Assembly: GCA_017849585.1 (NCBI GenBank)
Contig: JAFIGT010000033.1
Location: forward strand, 80,949 to 144,948
Origin: Verrucomicrobium sp.
Lineage (GTDB): Bacteria > Verrucomicrobiota > Verrucomicrobiia > Methylacidiphilales > UBA1321
Length of the DNA stretch: 64,000 nt
Direction: 5' to 3'
Shown: piece after piece, positions 55,456 to 62,652 of the stretch
Layout of the letters: each line of letters opens with the position of its first letter
How positions within the stretch are numbered: the first letter of the stretch is position 1
Program-made: the position numbers and the translations under genes
Notes under the pieces: model-generated
Database searches by the model: none
Seen by the model: only the letters and a program-made list of their open reading frames with translations
Told to the model about the DNA's origin: nothing

Positions 55456-57747
55456 ATGAATATTTATCGCGATCCCAAGCAGTCGATCGAAAAGCGCGTG
55501 CATGATCTTCTCGGGCGCATGAGTGTGGAGGAAAAGATCGGGCAACTTTGCAAGCTGGATGGCTTTCGGTCCTATGATCGAAACGGCGAGGAGCTGTCCC
55601 TTAAGCCCGAGTTTGTAGAAAGTTTTTCCCGGGTGCCGATCGGCTCGATGTATGGTTTGCTTCGCGCCGATTGGTGGAGTGGTCGCAGTTGGAGTTCGGG
55701 ATTGACGCCGACGCTCATGGAAAAGGCGGTCGGACTATTCCAGAAGCATGTCATCGAGCATTCGCGATGGGGCATTCCGTTGCTATTGGCCGAGGAAGCG
55801 CCGCACGGATTAATGGTGTTGGGTGGTACCGTTTTTCCGACAGGGCTTGGATTGGGTGCTACGTGGAATCCCAATTTGCTCAAGCAAATTGGAGAGGTGA
55901 TTGGGAACGAAGCGGGGATGGCAGGTATTCACACAGTATATGGTCCGATTCTGGATTTAGCGAGGGATCCTCGATGGTCTCGAGTGGAGGAAGATTTTTC
56001 GGAGGATCCGACTTTGGCAGCGCAGTTGGGACGGGCCTATGTGGAAGGATTGCAGGGAGGGGTGTTCCCGAAGCGCAACCGCCCCTTTGCCACCGTCAAA
56101 CACTTTGCGGCTCATGGCGATCCTGAAGGGGGGCACAACTCTGCTCCGGTTCATCTTGGGCCGGTCGAATTGAGGAATATACAGCTCAGGCCGTTTGCGG
56201 CGGCCATCAAGGCTGGTGCGCAGTCTGTCATGTGCGCCTACCATAACGTCGACGGGATTCCATGTGCGGCCAACCGCCATTTACTGAGAGATGTGCTGCG
56301 GGGCGAATTGGGATTCAGTGGATTTGTTGTATCGGATCGCGGAGCCATTCCAAATCTCAAGCACCACCGTTTTGCCTTGGACGATGCGGAAGCTTGTGCG
56401 AAAGCATTGAAGGCTGGAATAGACACTGATGAGGGTTGTATCGATTTCTATTCGCGTGGGCTGCGTGAGGCCTTGGACCGAGGATTGATTACGGCAGGCG
56501 ATCTGGACCAATCGGTGGGGCTCGTTCTGTCGATTAAGTTTCGCATGGGATTATTCGAGAATCCCTATCCAAAACAAAGGCAGGTAACTGAGGTGATCGG
56601 GTGTGCGGCACATCGCCAGGTGGCGCTCGAGGCGGCACGGCAATCAATCACATTGATTTCCAATTCCAATGAAACGTTGCCGCTTGCATGCGTCAAGAAA
56701 ATCGCGGTAATCGGGCCCAATGCAGATACTCCGATGAATCAACTTGGGGATTACACCGCGCCGCAGAATCGTTCGGATGTGGTGACAGTGCTTGAAGGAA
56801 TGCAGGAATTGGGAGCAAAAAGGGGAATCCAGATTCGATATGGAAGAGGCTGCAAAGTCCGCTCACTACGTGGAGACTGGCTTAAGGAATCGCTGGCATT
56901 GGCTGGAGAGGCGGATGCGGTTGTATTGGTGCTGGGCGGATCGAGCGCTGCAGATAGCGAGAGTGGATTCTTGGAAAACGGAGCTGCTCGCGTCAAGGAG
57001 GTTCAACTCGATTCCGAATTCGACAAGGAGAGTGGGGAAGGCTACGACCGGGCCAATCTCCGGTTCGGAGGTTTACAGTTGGAGTTGTTGCGTCAGCTTC
57101 GCTCCCAGGGCAAACGCCTGATTACGGTTTTAATCATGGGACGACCACTGGTTGTAGAGGACGTGTTGGATTATTCTGACGCGGTTCTGCTGGCTTGGTA
57201 TCCAGGAATGCAGGGCGGTCGGGCGGTGGCGGAGGCGATCTTCGGCGAGATCAATCCAGCTGGGCGCTTGCCCGTATCCTTTCCCAGAAGCGAGGCACAG
57301 CTTCCCGTTTTCTATAATACGCACCTGCCACGCAATCATTATATTGATCATAAAGGCGAGGCGCGACTTTCGTTTGGATTCGGTTTGAGCTATTCGACCT
57401 TTGCCTATGGCGTGCCGCAGCTTGATCAGAGTAGTATTGCCCCCGGTGGAAAGATAAAGATATCAGTTGATGTTCAGAATACCAGCCAGCGCCATGGAGA
57501 TGAAGTGGTGCAGCTATATCTGACTGTTTACGGTGGCAGCGTGGCGCGGCCCTATCGGCAGTTGGTGGCGTTCCAACGCATTTCGCTAAAACCGGTAGAA
57601 TCCCGGCGAGTTGTCTTTGATTTGGGTATGGAAGAAATGGGTGTATACGACGCGCATCAACAATTTGTAGTTGAATCGGGGAAATATGTTGTGGGTGTAG
57701 GCGGCAGTCTCGATTCACTGCAGGAGCTGACGTTCCATGTCAAATAG
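55456..57747 (+). CDS. GH3 beta-glycosidase
   Basis: A 763-residue family 3 enzyme. The N-terminal barrel has MSVEEKIGQLCKLDG, VYGPILDLARDPRWSRVEED, TVKHFAAHGDPEGGHN and FVVSDRGAIPN, where the Asp is the nucleophile (near 294). The second domain starts near IAVIGPNADTPMNQLGDYTA. A C-terminal Fn3-like domain has DVQNTSQRHGDEVVQLYLTV. No signal peptide is seen, so it probably acts in the cytoplasm on imported oligosaccharides. Family activities include beta-glucosidase, xylosidase and mannosidase; this one is not resolved. The start at 55456 follows the preceding stop by 29 nt. Confidence 0.9.
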   Translation: MNIYRDPKQSIEKRVHDLLGRMSVEEKIGQLCKLDGFRSYDRNGEELSLKPEFVESFSRVPIGSMYGLLRADWWSGRSWSSGLTPTLMEKAVGLFQKHVIEHSRWGIPLLLAEEAPHGLMVLGGTVFPTGLGLGATWNPNLLKQIGEVIGNEAGMAGIHTVYGPILDLARDPRWSRVEEDFSEDPTLAAQLGRAYVEGLQGGVFPKRNRPFATVKHFAAHGDPEGGHNSAPVHLGPVELRNIQLRPFAAAIKAGAQSVMCAYHNVDGIPCAANRHLLRDVLRGELGFSGFVVSDRGAIPNLKHHRFALDDAEACAKALKAGIDTDEGCIDFYSRGLREALDRGLITAGDLDQSVGLVLSIKFRMGLFENPYPKQRQVTEVIGCAAHRQVALEAARQSITLISNSNETLPLACVKKIAVIGPNADTPMNQLGDYTAPQNRSDVVTVLEGMQELGAKRGIQIRYGRGCKVRSLRGDWLKESLALAGEADAVVLVLGGSSAADSESGFLENGAARVKEVQLDSEFDKESGEGYDRANLRFGGLQLELLRQLRSQGKRLITVLIMGRPLVVEDVLDYSDAVLLAWYPGMQGGRAVAEAIFGEINPAGRLPVSFPRSEAQLPVFYNTHLPRNHYIDHKGEARLSFGFGLSYSTFAYGVPQLDQSSIAPGGKIKISVDVQNTSQRHGDEVVQLYLTVYGGSVARPYRQLVAFQRISLKPVESRRVVFDLGMEEMGVYDAHQQFVVESGKYVVGVGGSLDSLQELTFHVK

Positions 57748-57818
57748 TTCCATAGAGACGCAGATTCCGCGCAAGTCTCCTCAATGGAATACTCTTTTTT
57801 GAAATAACCTTAACCCAG

Positions 57819-58844
57819 ATGATCAATCCAACTATGGCTGCAAAACGTTCCAGCAAGAAGAAACTTATTATCGGCTCAAGTCTACCGCAGATACCGTGGC
57901 AGGATCGCCCCGACAACTCCTCGGATATTGTGTGGCGTCACGCGGCCAATCCCATCACCGACTGGAATCCAATCCCTTGTGGTGCGCGTATTTTTAATAG
58001 CGCTGTCCTGCCATATAGGGATGGCTTCATCGGAGTCATGCGCGTTGACTATCGGAATGGGCTTCCTCACTTGCATCTGGCCCAGAGTCGGGATGGATAC
58101 GATTGGCGGGTGGATCACAAAAAAATTGTCTGGCAGGACGAATCCGGGAAAACGGTGGTAAACAAGTCCGCCTACGATCCGCGTCTCTGCAGGATCGGAA
58201 ATACCTATTACATCACTTGGTGCGATTATTTTCCCGGGCCCTCCATTGGGCTGGCTAGGACCAAGGACTTTAAAACATTCGTAAAGATGGAGAATGCGCT
58301 GATGCCATTTAACCGAAACGGCGTCCTTTTCCCGAGAAAGATTAATGGAGAATACGTCCTCCTGAGTCGCCCCAGCGACAGTGGTCACACGGCATTTGGA
58401 GACATCATTCTCAGCCATAGCCGGGATCTTACCTATTGGGGCAAACATCGATTAGTGATGCGGGCCGGTGGAAGTGGATGGTGGCAGGGCGTCAAAATCG
58501 GAGCGGGTCCTGTACCAATTGAAACGACCGAAGGGTGGCTGCTTTTCTATCATGGCGTTACCAACACGTGCAACGGCTTTGTCTATAGCATGGGTGCGAC
58601 GTTGCTGGATCTGGATCATCCCGAGAAGGTGATTTATCGGACTCGGGATTATTTACTGACACCAGAAAAGCCGTATGAGACCGTAGGCTATGTGCCCAAT
58701 GTGGTCTTTCCCTGCGCCGCCTTGGCCGATCCAGATACCAACCGGATTGCGATCTACTACGGAGCGGCTGACACGTATACGGCACTAGCCTATACACAGG
58801 CTGATGAACTCCTGGAATACCTTTGTAAAAATTCTGAAGTATAG
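57819..58844 (+). CDS. GH130-like glycoside phosphorylase/hydrolase (paralogue 2)
   Basis: A 341-residue GH130-type propeller enzyme. The landmarks are HAANPITDWNPIPCGARIFN, YDPRLCRIGNTYYITW (DPR motif), VLFPRKINGEYVLLSRP, IGAGPVPIETTEGWLLFYHG, LLDLDHPEKVIYR, YETVGYVPNVVFPCAA and IAIYYGAADTYTALAY. It carries a basic 20-residue N-terminal extension; a later Met at 57834 is an alternative start. Together with the GH130 at 53.8 kb and the GH3 enzyme it suggests intracellular breakdown of a beta-mannoside-containing oligosaccharide, which remains an inference. Confidence 0.85.
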   Translation: MINPTMAAKRSSKKKLIIGSSLPQIPWQDRPDNSSDIVWRHAANPITDWNPIPCGARIFNSAVLPYRDGFIGVMRVDYRNGLPHLHLAQSRDGYDWRVDHKKIVWQDESGKTVVNKSAYDPRLCRIGNTYYITWCDYFPGPSIGLARTKDFKTFVKMENALMPFNRNGVLFPRKINGEYVLLSRPSDSGHTAFGDIILSHSRDLTYWGKHRLVMRAGGSGWWQGVKIGAGPVPIETTEGWLLFYHGVTNTCNGFVYSMGATLLDLDHPEKVIYRTRDYLLTPEKPYETVGYVPNVVFPCAALADPDTNRIAIYYGAADTYTALAYTQADELLEYLCKNSEV

Positions 58845-58863
58845 AGATTCTGGAGTCGAATGT

Positions 58864-58896
58864 CGTTGCGGTTGTCGCAGTGCGTCAACCGCAACG
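58864..58896 (+). terminator. Stem-loop after the PUL 2 operon
   Basis: CGTTGCGGTTG (58864-58874) pairs perfectly with CAACCGCAACG (58886-58896) around an 11-nt loop, 19 nt after the GH130 stop. No U-tract follows. The DNA from 58897 to 59164 shows no gene I can support. Confidence 0.55.
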
Positions 58897-59164
58897 TGGA
58901 AGATGGGATCGGTGGTGGGAGTGAGACGGGTGTACTGACTCTATCAGGCACGTCTGCTCAATTCGGCTTAAATTCATTTCTGACACGATACAATTCATTG
59001 CGTATCCATGCGGCACGCTATTCGTATTATCCTGGAGCTGCATAAAGAGTTGCTGCCGGGAGTAACCAGAAGCCAACCCTACCCTTGCCCGCCTCACGCG
59101 AAGCTCGGCATGTCTAAAATCGCCAATCTCATCTGTTTGAGTCAATAAAAGATGCCCGTCCCCT

Positions 59165-59314
59165 TTATTCCTTGGCTAAAGCGAGGTCAGTCGTTTTCAG
59201 GGAACGCCTGATTTGCTTGCCTGATACTTTGACCAAGGCATAATACTTGTCGTTGTGACTACGAGAGAGACATTCGCCAACGTATCTGAGTGCGCCATCA
59301 GTGCTCTCGGCCAT
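59165..59314 (-). pseudogene. Tyrosine integrase N-terminal fragment
   Basis: A 49-codon open frame from ATG at 59314 to a TAA. It encodes ...KYYALVKVSGKQIRRSLKTT followed by DLALAKE and the stop. This is the recognisable N-terminal Arm/SAM-like start of phage-type tyrosine recombinases of Verrucomicrobia (YYARVKVGGKxxRRSLxTTDxxxAK), cut off after about 50 residues where the intact protein has about 350-400. No continuation is clear in the other frames. It lies 78 nt from a truncated tRNA gene, as expected for a decayed integrative element. Confidence 0.6.
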
Positions 59315-59391
59315 GTTTTTAGCGTAGGATTCCAAGCGGAAATTTTCCTGGAAAATTTAGCTTAGTAAGTCGCTTTAAGTAATAAATTTAC

Positions 59392-59430
59392 GCCGGTTTA
59401 GCTCAGTGGTAGAGCAGCGGTTTTGTAAAG
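59392..59430 (+). pseudogene. Truncated tRNA-Thr (UGU), 5' half only
   Basis: The sequence has a tRNA 5' half: acceptor strand GCCGGTT, TA, D-arm GCTC-AGTGGTA-GAGC, A, anticodon stem GCGGT and loop TTTGTAA with anticodon TGT (Thr). The following AGCGA does not complete the anticodon stem. No T-arm (GGTTCAAATCC) or 3' acceptor AACCGGC follows; a terminator hairpin starts at once. The gene is therefore broken in the anticodon arm, a preferred target of integrases. Confidence 0.8.
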
Positions 59431-59432
59431 CG

Positions 59433-59456
59433 AAACAGGCCATTTTGCCTGTTTTT
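59433..59456 (+). terminator. Intrinsic terminator fused to the truncated tRNA-Thr
   Basis: AAACAGGC (59433-59440) pairs with GCCTGTTT (59447-59454) around a 6-nt loop, and a T-run follows (five T from 59452). It looks like a full Rho-independent terminator. Confidence 0.65.
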
Positions 59457-59513
59457 GACCCAAATTGACTCAAGTGCCTTTTTGAGGACAATGGATTCTA
59501 AGCGAACAAGTTA

Positions 59514-59580
59514 GATTCAATTTTCGTTGGACTTGAGCGGACTCAAGTTGTCCCAATTTTTTCCACCGGGTTACTTTTTT
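59514..59580. repeat. Direct repeat A, copy 1
   Basis: ATTCAATTTT...GGACT...TTTTTCCACCGGGTTACTTTTTT. It matches 60957-61012 in the same orientation: the last 23 bp are identical and the first part has diverged. It is followed by a partial second GGGTTACTTTTTT. It lies just downstream of the DUF1016 gene stop. A CAAATTGACTCA motif at 59461-59472 recurs at 60769-60780. Confidence 0.65.
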
Positions 59581-59610
59581 GGGTTACTTTTTTCCCGTGC
59601 TGACTTGTCC

Positions 59611-60753
59611 TTATCGGGGTGGTTCCAATTCGGCTTCAATCTGCTTTACGGTGGGTAAGCTACCTTTGAGATTCCTAGGCAAGGAGTCGACCAGTTTGGT
59701 TTGCCACTGAGCTACACCGATGGGCTTGCGCAGATCGCGGAGGGCGTATTCGACGGTCACTTGCTTGCGTTCGCGGCACAGTAAAAGACCAATCGAGGGC
59801 TGATCTTGGGCGTGTCGCATCTGGTCATCCACGGCAGACAGGTAGAAGTTCATCTTTCCAGCAAATTCCGGCTGGAACGCCTCCATCTTGAGATCAATCA
59901 CGACATAGCAGCGCAAGCGCAGGTGATAAAAGAGCAGGTCAATGAAGTAATCCTGTTTGTCGATTTCAAGATGTACCTGACGCCCCACAAAAGCGAAGCC
60001 GACACCGAGCTCAAGCAGAAACTTCTGAATGTGCTCCAATAATCCTGACTCTAGGTCACGCTCCCGTGCGTCCTCACTTAAGGTGAGGAAATCGAAATTG
60101 TAGGGATCTTTTATCGTTTGCTGAGCGAGATCTGATTGTGAGGCAGGAAGGGTCTGGCTAAAATTGGTGATGGCTTGCCCCGTGCGCTGATGTAGTCGGC
60201 TGCCTATTTGATGAGCAAGGACCGCACGCGACCAACCATGCTCAATTGTCTTGTGTGCGTACCAAAGTCGAACAAGTGGATGTTTCACTTTTTCCAAGAG
60301 CCATAAGTTGTGACCCCAAGGAATTTCTGCCACAGCCTGTGGCAGATTCTGACCATCCAATTCTGCCACAAGCTGTGGCAGAATTTCAGCGTTGAGCCCT
60401 GTAGATGCTTTTCCAACTGACTTAACCCCAGATGTCCAAGCGAGATAAAAAGCACGCATGCGCCAGACGTTGCGTGGTGAAAATCCCTGCATCGTTGGGA
60501 AAGAACGACGCAGATCAATTACGAGCCGTTCGACCACGGCCTTGCCGTAACCATGCTCTTGTTGAGCCACGACAATCGCTTTGCCCAAATCCCAGTAGAG
60601 GGCGATTAATTCCCGATTTACCGAGAGGGAGGCGTGAAGCTGGGCAGAATGAATGCGAGTCTTCAGCTCCGCAAGGAATTGGCCGTAACCAAGGGGCAAT
60701 CCAGCATCAGACTTGGCGATAATTTCTTTTGGTGTTGTGGGTTTTCGGGACAT
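59611..60753 (-). CDS. YhcG-like PDDEXK nuclease (DUF1016)
   Basis: A 380-residue protein. The N-terminal DUF1016 domain has YGQFLAELKTRIHSAQLHAS, SVNRELIALYWDLGKAI, GYGKAVVERLVIDLRRSFP and FSPRNVWRMRAFYLAW. The C-terminal PD-(D/E)XK domain has DYFIDLLFYHLRLRCYVVID then LKMEAFQPEFAGKMNFYL (catalytic Asp and DLK). YhcG-like proteins are found in accessory and defence regions and are linked to restriction-like functions. ATG at 60753 is preferred over a TTG 18 nt upstream. Between residues about 123 and 147 two in-frame palindromic units create the repeat LPQLVAELDGQN / LPQAVAEIPWGH. The gene is bounded by repeats A and B. Confidence 0.87.
   Translation of the reverse strand: MSRKPTTPKEIIAKSDAGLPLGYGQFLAELKTRIHSAQLHASLSVNRELIALYWDLGKAIVVAQQEHGYGKAVVERLVIDLRRSFPTMQGFSPRNVWRMRAFYLAWTSGVKSVGKASTGLNAEILPQLVAELDGQNLPQAVAEIPWGHNLWLLEKVKHPLVRLWYAHKTIEHGWSRAVLAHQIGSRLHQRTGQAITNFSQTLPASQSDLAQQTIKDPYNFDFLTLSEDARERDLESGLLEHIQKFLLELGVGFAFVGRQVHLEIDKQDYFIDLLFYHLRLRCYVVIDLKMEAFQPEFAGKMNFYLSAVDDQMRHAQDQPSIGLLLCRERKQVTVEYALRDLRKPIGVAQWQTKLVDSLPRNLKGSLPTVKQIEAELEPPR
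60327..60381. repeat. Two 19-bp palindromes inside the DUF1016 gene
   Basis: CTGCCACAGCCTGTGGCAG (60327-60345) and CTGCCACAAGCTGTGGCAG (60363-60381) are near-identical inverted repeats with 8-bp arms. They are 36 bp apart, exactly 12 codons, so the reading frame is kept. Confidence 0.75.
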
Positions 60754-60782
60754 TGGAATCCGTTGTAGCAAATTGACTCAGG

Positions 60783-60826
60783 TAAGTTCAACTGGCTATC
60801 AGCCATTGTTGTAGTGAGATTTCGCG
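60783..60826. repeat. Direct repeat B, copy 1
   Basis: 44 bp from TAAGTTCAACTGGCTATCAG to ...GAGATTTCGCG, identical to 62476-62519. Similarity continues about 30 bp further with mismatches. On the minus strand it encodes a peptide tail ending AKSHYNNG and a stop. Confidence 0.85.
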
Positions 60827-60956
60827 CGTTCGCCAAGATGTTCGTGGTGAACTATCCAAGAGCTACGGCTCTTTGTGAACTTCTGAAAAGACTCAGCTCG
60901 ATCCTCCACCGATTCACTATTGCCGCAGAAAGAATTTAAAGCTATATCCGCAGATC

Positions 60957-61012
60957 GAGTCAATTTTAGTCGGACTGAGATCGTCTCATTTTTCCACCGG
61001 GTTACTTTTTTT
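60957..61012. repeat. Direct repeat A, copy 2
   Basis: Second copy of the A repeat (see 59514-59580), here about 130 bp after B copy 1 and about 90 bp before the ATPase start. The order A-gene-B therefore occurs twice in series. Apart from A and B, 60754-61103 holds only a 79-codon minus-strand open frame through both repeats, which I do not call a gene. Confidence 0.65.
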
Positions 61013-61103
61013 GGATGAGATGCATTCAACCTCATAAATCAAGCGGCTGAAAAACAGCTAAAAAGTGGTTGATTTTCATCCAGTCTATGGTGGAATTAAA
61101 GCC

Positions 61104-62345
61104 ATGAAGAAGCGTGCGATTGCCCCCAGAGTCCTCGAAGCCTTGGCTGATACACCTGTGGTGTTTGTCCAAGGGCCACGGCAAGTGGGCAAGACCACCT
61201 TGGTGCAGAATCTGCAAAGTCATGGGCATCTGGCAGAGTATTTCACTTTGGACGATGCGGTCGTGCTATCTGCTGCCCAATCTGATCCCGAAGCTTTTAT
61301 CTCAGGGCTGCCAGAGCAGGTCATTCTCGATGAGATTCAACGAGCTCCTGACCTGTTGCTAGCCATCAAGCGCAGCGTGGATAAAAACCGTAAACCAGGA
61401 CGGTTTCTTTTGACTGGTTCGGCCAATGCCTTGCTGCTGCCTAAGGTATCAGAATCCTTGGCGGGTCGAATGGAGGTGCTACGACTCTGGCCGTTTTCGC
61501 AGGGAGAAATCGAATCAACCCACGAAAATTTTATCGAAGCCTGCTTTTCCAAGGAATTCAAACCGGGCAAATTGAAAGGCTCTGATTGGCCGTCATTGGT
61601 TCTCAGAATCGTGGCGGGTGGATTTCCAGAAGCGGTCAGCCGTAAAGACGATAAACGGCGACAGGCTTGGTTTGGATCGTATGTGACTACCATTTTAGAG
61701 CGGGATGTCCGTGATATCGCCAATATCCAAGGACTGCGTGAATTGCCCAAACTTCTGCGTTTGGTTGCAGCGCGTAGTTCGAATGTTCTGAACTTTAATG
61801 ATCTCTCGCGAGACGCCGATCTGCCCCCCACTACGGTCAAGCGGTACTGGGCGTTACTGGAAGCTGTTTTCTTGGGGTTCATGCTACCGCCCTGGAGCGG
61901 CAATTTGACATCGCGATTAAGCAAGACTCCCAAGCTGATGGTAGGGGACAGCGGTCTGCTTTGCTATTTACTGGGATTGGATAGTGGACGACTCAAAGAG
62001 GACGCGCTGATGACGGGTGCTGTTCTTGAGACCTTTGTGGGATTGGAATTGAGTAAGCAGATTTCGTGGAACGCCACATCACCTAAACTATTTCACTACC
62101 GTTCTCATACCCAGCAAGAGGTGGACTTCGTGCTGGAAGATGGCGCTGGTCGTTTGGTCGGAATCGAAGTGAAAAAGAGCGCCAGTCCAGGGTCTTCTGA
62201 TTTCAAAGGGCTGCGTCATTTGGCCGAGCTAACTGGCAAGAAATTCCTCAGGGGTATTTTGCTCTATACGGGAACAGAAACGGTGGCGTTCGGGAGCAAT
62301 TTATCAGCAGTGCCGATCAGTGCTTTGTGGCATACTCTTCAGTGA
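61104..62345 (+). CDS. AAA ATPase with DUF4143/PDDEXK C-terminal domain
   Basis: A 413-residue ATPase of the archaeal-ATPase-like superfamily. Walker A is VFVQGPRQVGKTTLVQ (near 18-33), Walker B is QVILDEIQRAPDLL, sensor 1 is RFLLTGSANALLLP and then RMEVLRLWPFSQGEI. A winged-helix part precedes the DUF4143 domain, with HTQQEVDFVLEDGAGRLVGI then EVKKS (PD-(D/E)XK-like Asp and Glu-x-Lys). Such proteins are common in mobile and defence-related regions without a settled function. The start at 61104 has GGTGGA 9 nt upstream. It lies between repeat A copy 2 and repeat B copy 2. Confidence 0.9.
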   Translation: MKKRAIAPRVLEALADTPVVFVQGPRQVGKTTLVQNLQSHGHLAEYFTLDDAVVLSAAQSDPEAFISGLPEQVILDEIQRAPDLLLAIKRSVDKNRKPGRFLLTGSANALLLPKVSESLAGRMEVLRLWPFSQGEIESTHENFIEACFSKEFKPGKLKGSDWPSLVLRIVAGGFPEAVSRKDDKRRQAWFGSYVTTILERDVRDIANIQGLRELPKLLRLVAARSSNVLNFNDLSRDADLPPTTVKRYWALLEAVFLGFMLPPWSGNLTSRLSKTPKLMVGDSGLLCYLLGLDSGRLKEDALMTGAVLETFVGLELSKQISWNATSPKLFHYRSHTQQEVDFVLEDGAGRLVGIEVKKSASPGSSDFKGLRHLAELTGKKFLRGILLYTGTETVAFGSNLSAVPISALWHTLQ

Positions 62346-62652
62346 CGCGATACTCTGGACGTATGACAAATTTCAAATTCGAAGGCTATATAATTTGATA
62401 CTGATCTGCTTTGGTTGCCTAGACGATAAAATTCTGAAAGTACAATAGTCGTATTGTTGCCCTGTTAATGATGGCTAAGTTCAACTGGCTATCAGCCATT
62501 GTTGTAGTGAGATTTCGCGTATTCTCCAAGATTTTCATGGCGAATACGGCGGCAAATCGAAAGGGTATTTGATGTCATTGGTACAAACTGCTCGCTGTAA
62601 TCCCTCTGTGCGACACCTTCCAAATCGTGAGTCTGTGTGGCTCTTACCATTC
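62346..62652. other. Intergenic region with repeat B copy 2 and its decayed extension
   Basis: It contains B copy 2 (62476-62519) and a similar stretch to about 62550, which on the minus strand would read RHENLGEYAKSHYNNG and stop. Nothing else is recognised. Confidence 0.5.
62476..62519. repeat. Direct repeat B, copy 2
   Basis: 44 bp identical to 60783-60826 in the same orientation, 1.69 kb away; the two copies flank the ATPase gene. The downstream extension is diverged, with several changes at third codon positions when read as a minus-strand peptide. Confidence 0.85.

Noticed and set aside
58885..59145. 86-codon minus-strand frame after the integrase fragment
   Set aside because: It could be a shifted remnant, but its sequence does not resemble the integrase core, so I do not call it.
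60799..61035. 79-codon minus-strand frame spanning repeats A and B
   Set aside because: No start signal; composed of two repeat remnants. Its tail is reported as a finding, not as a gene.
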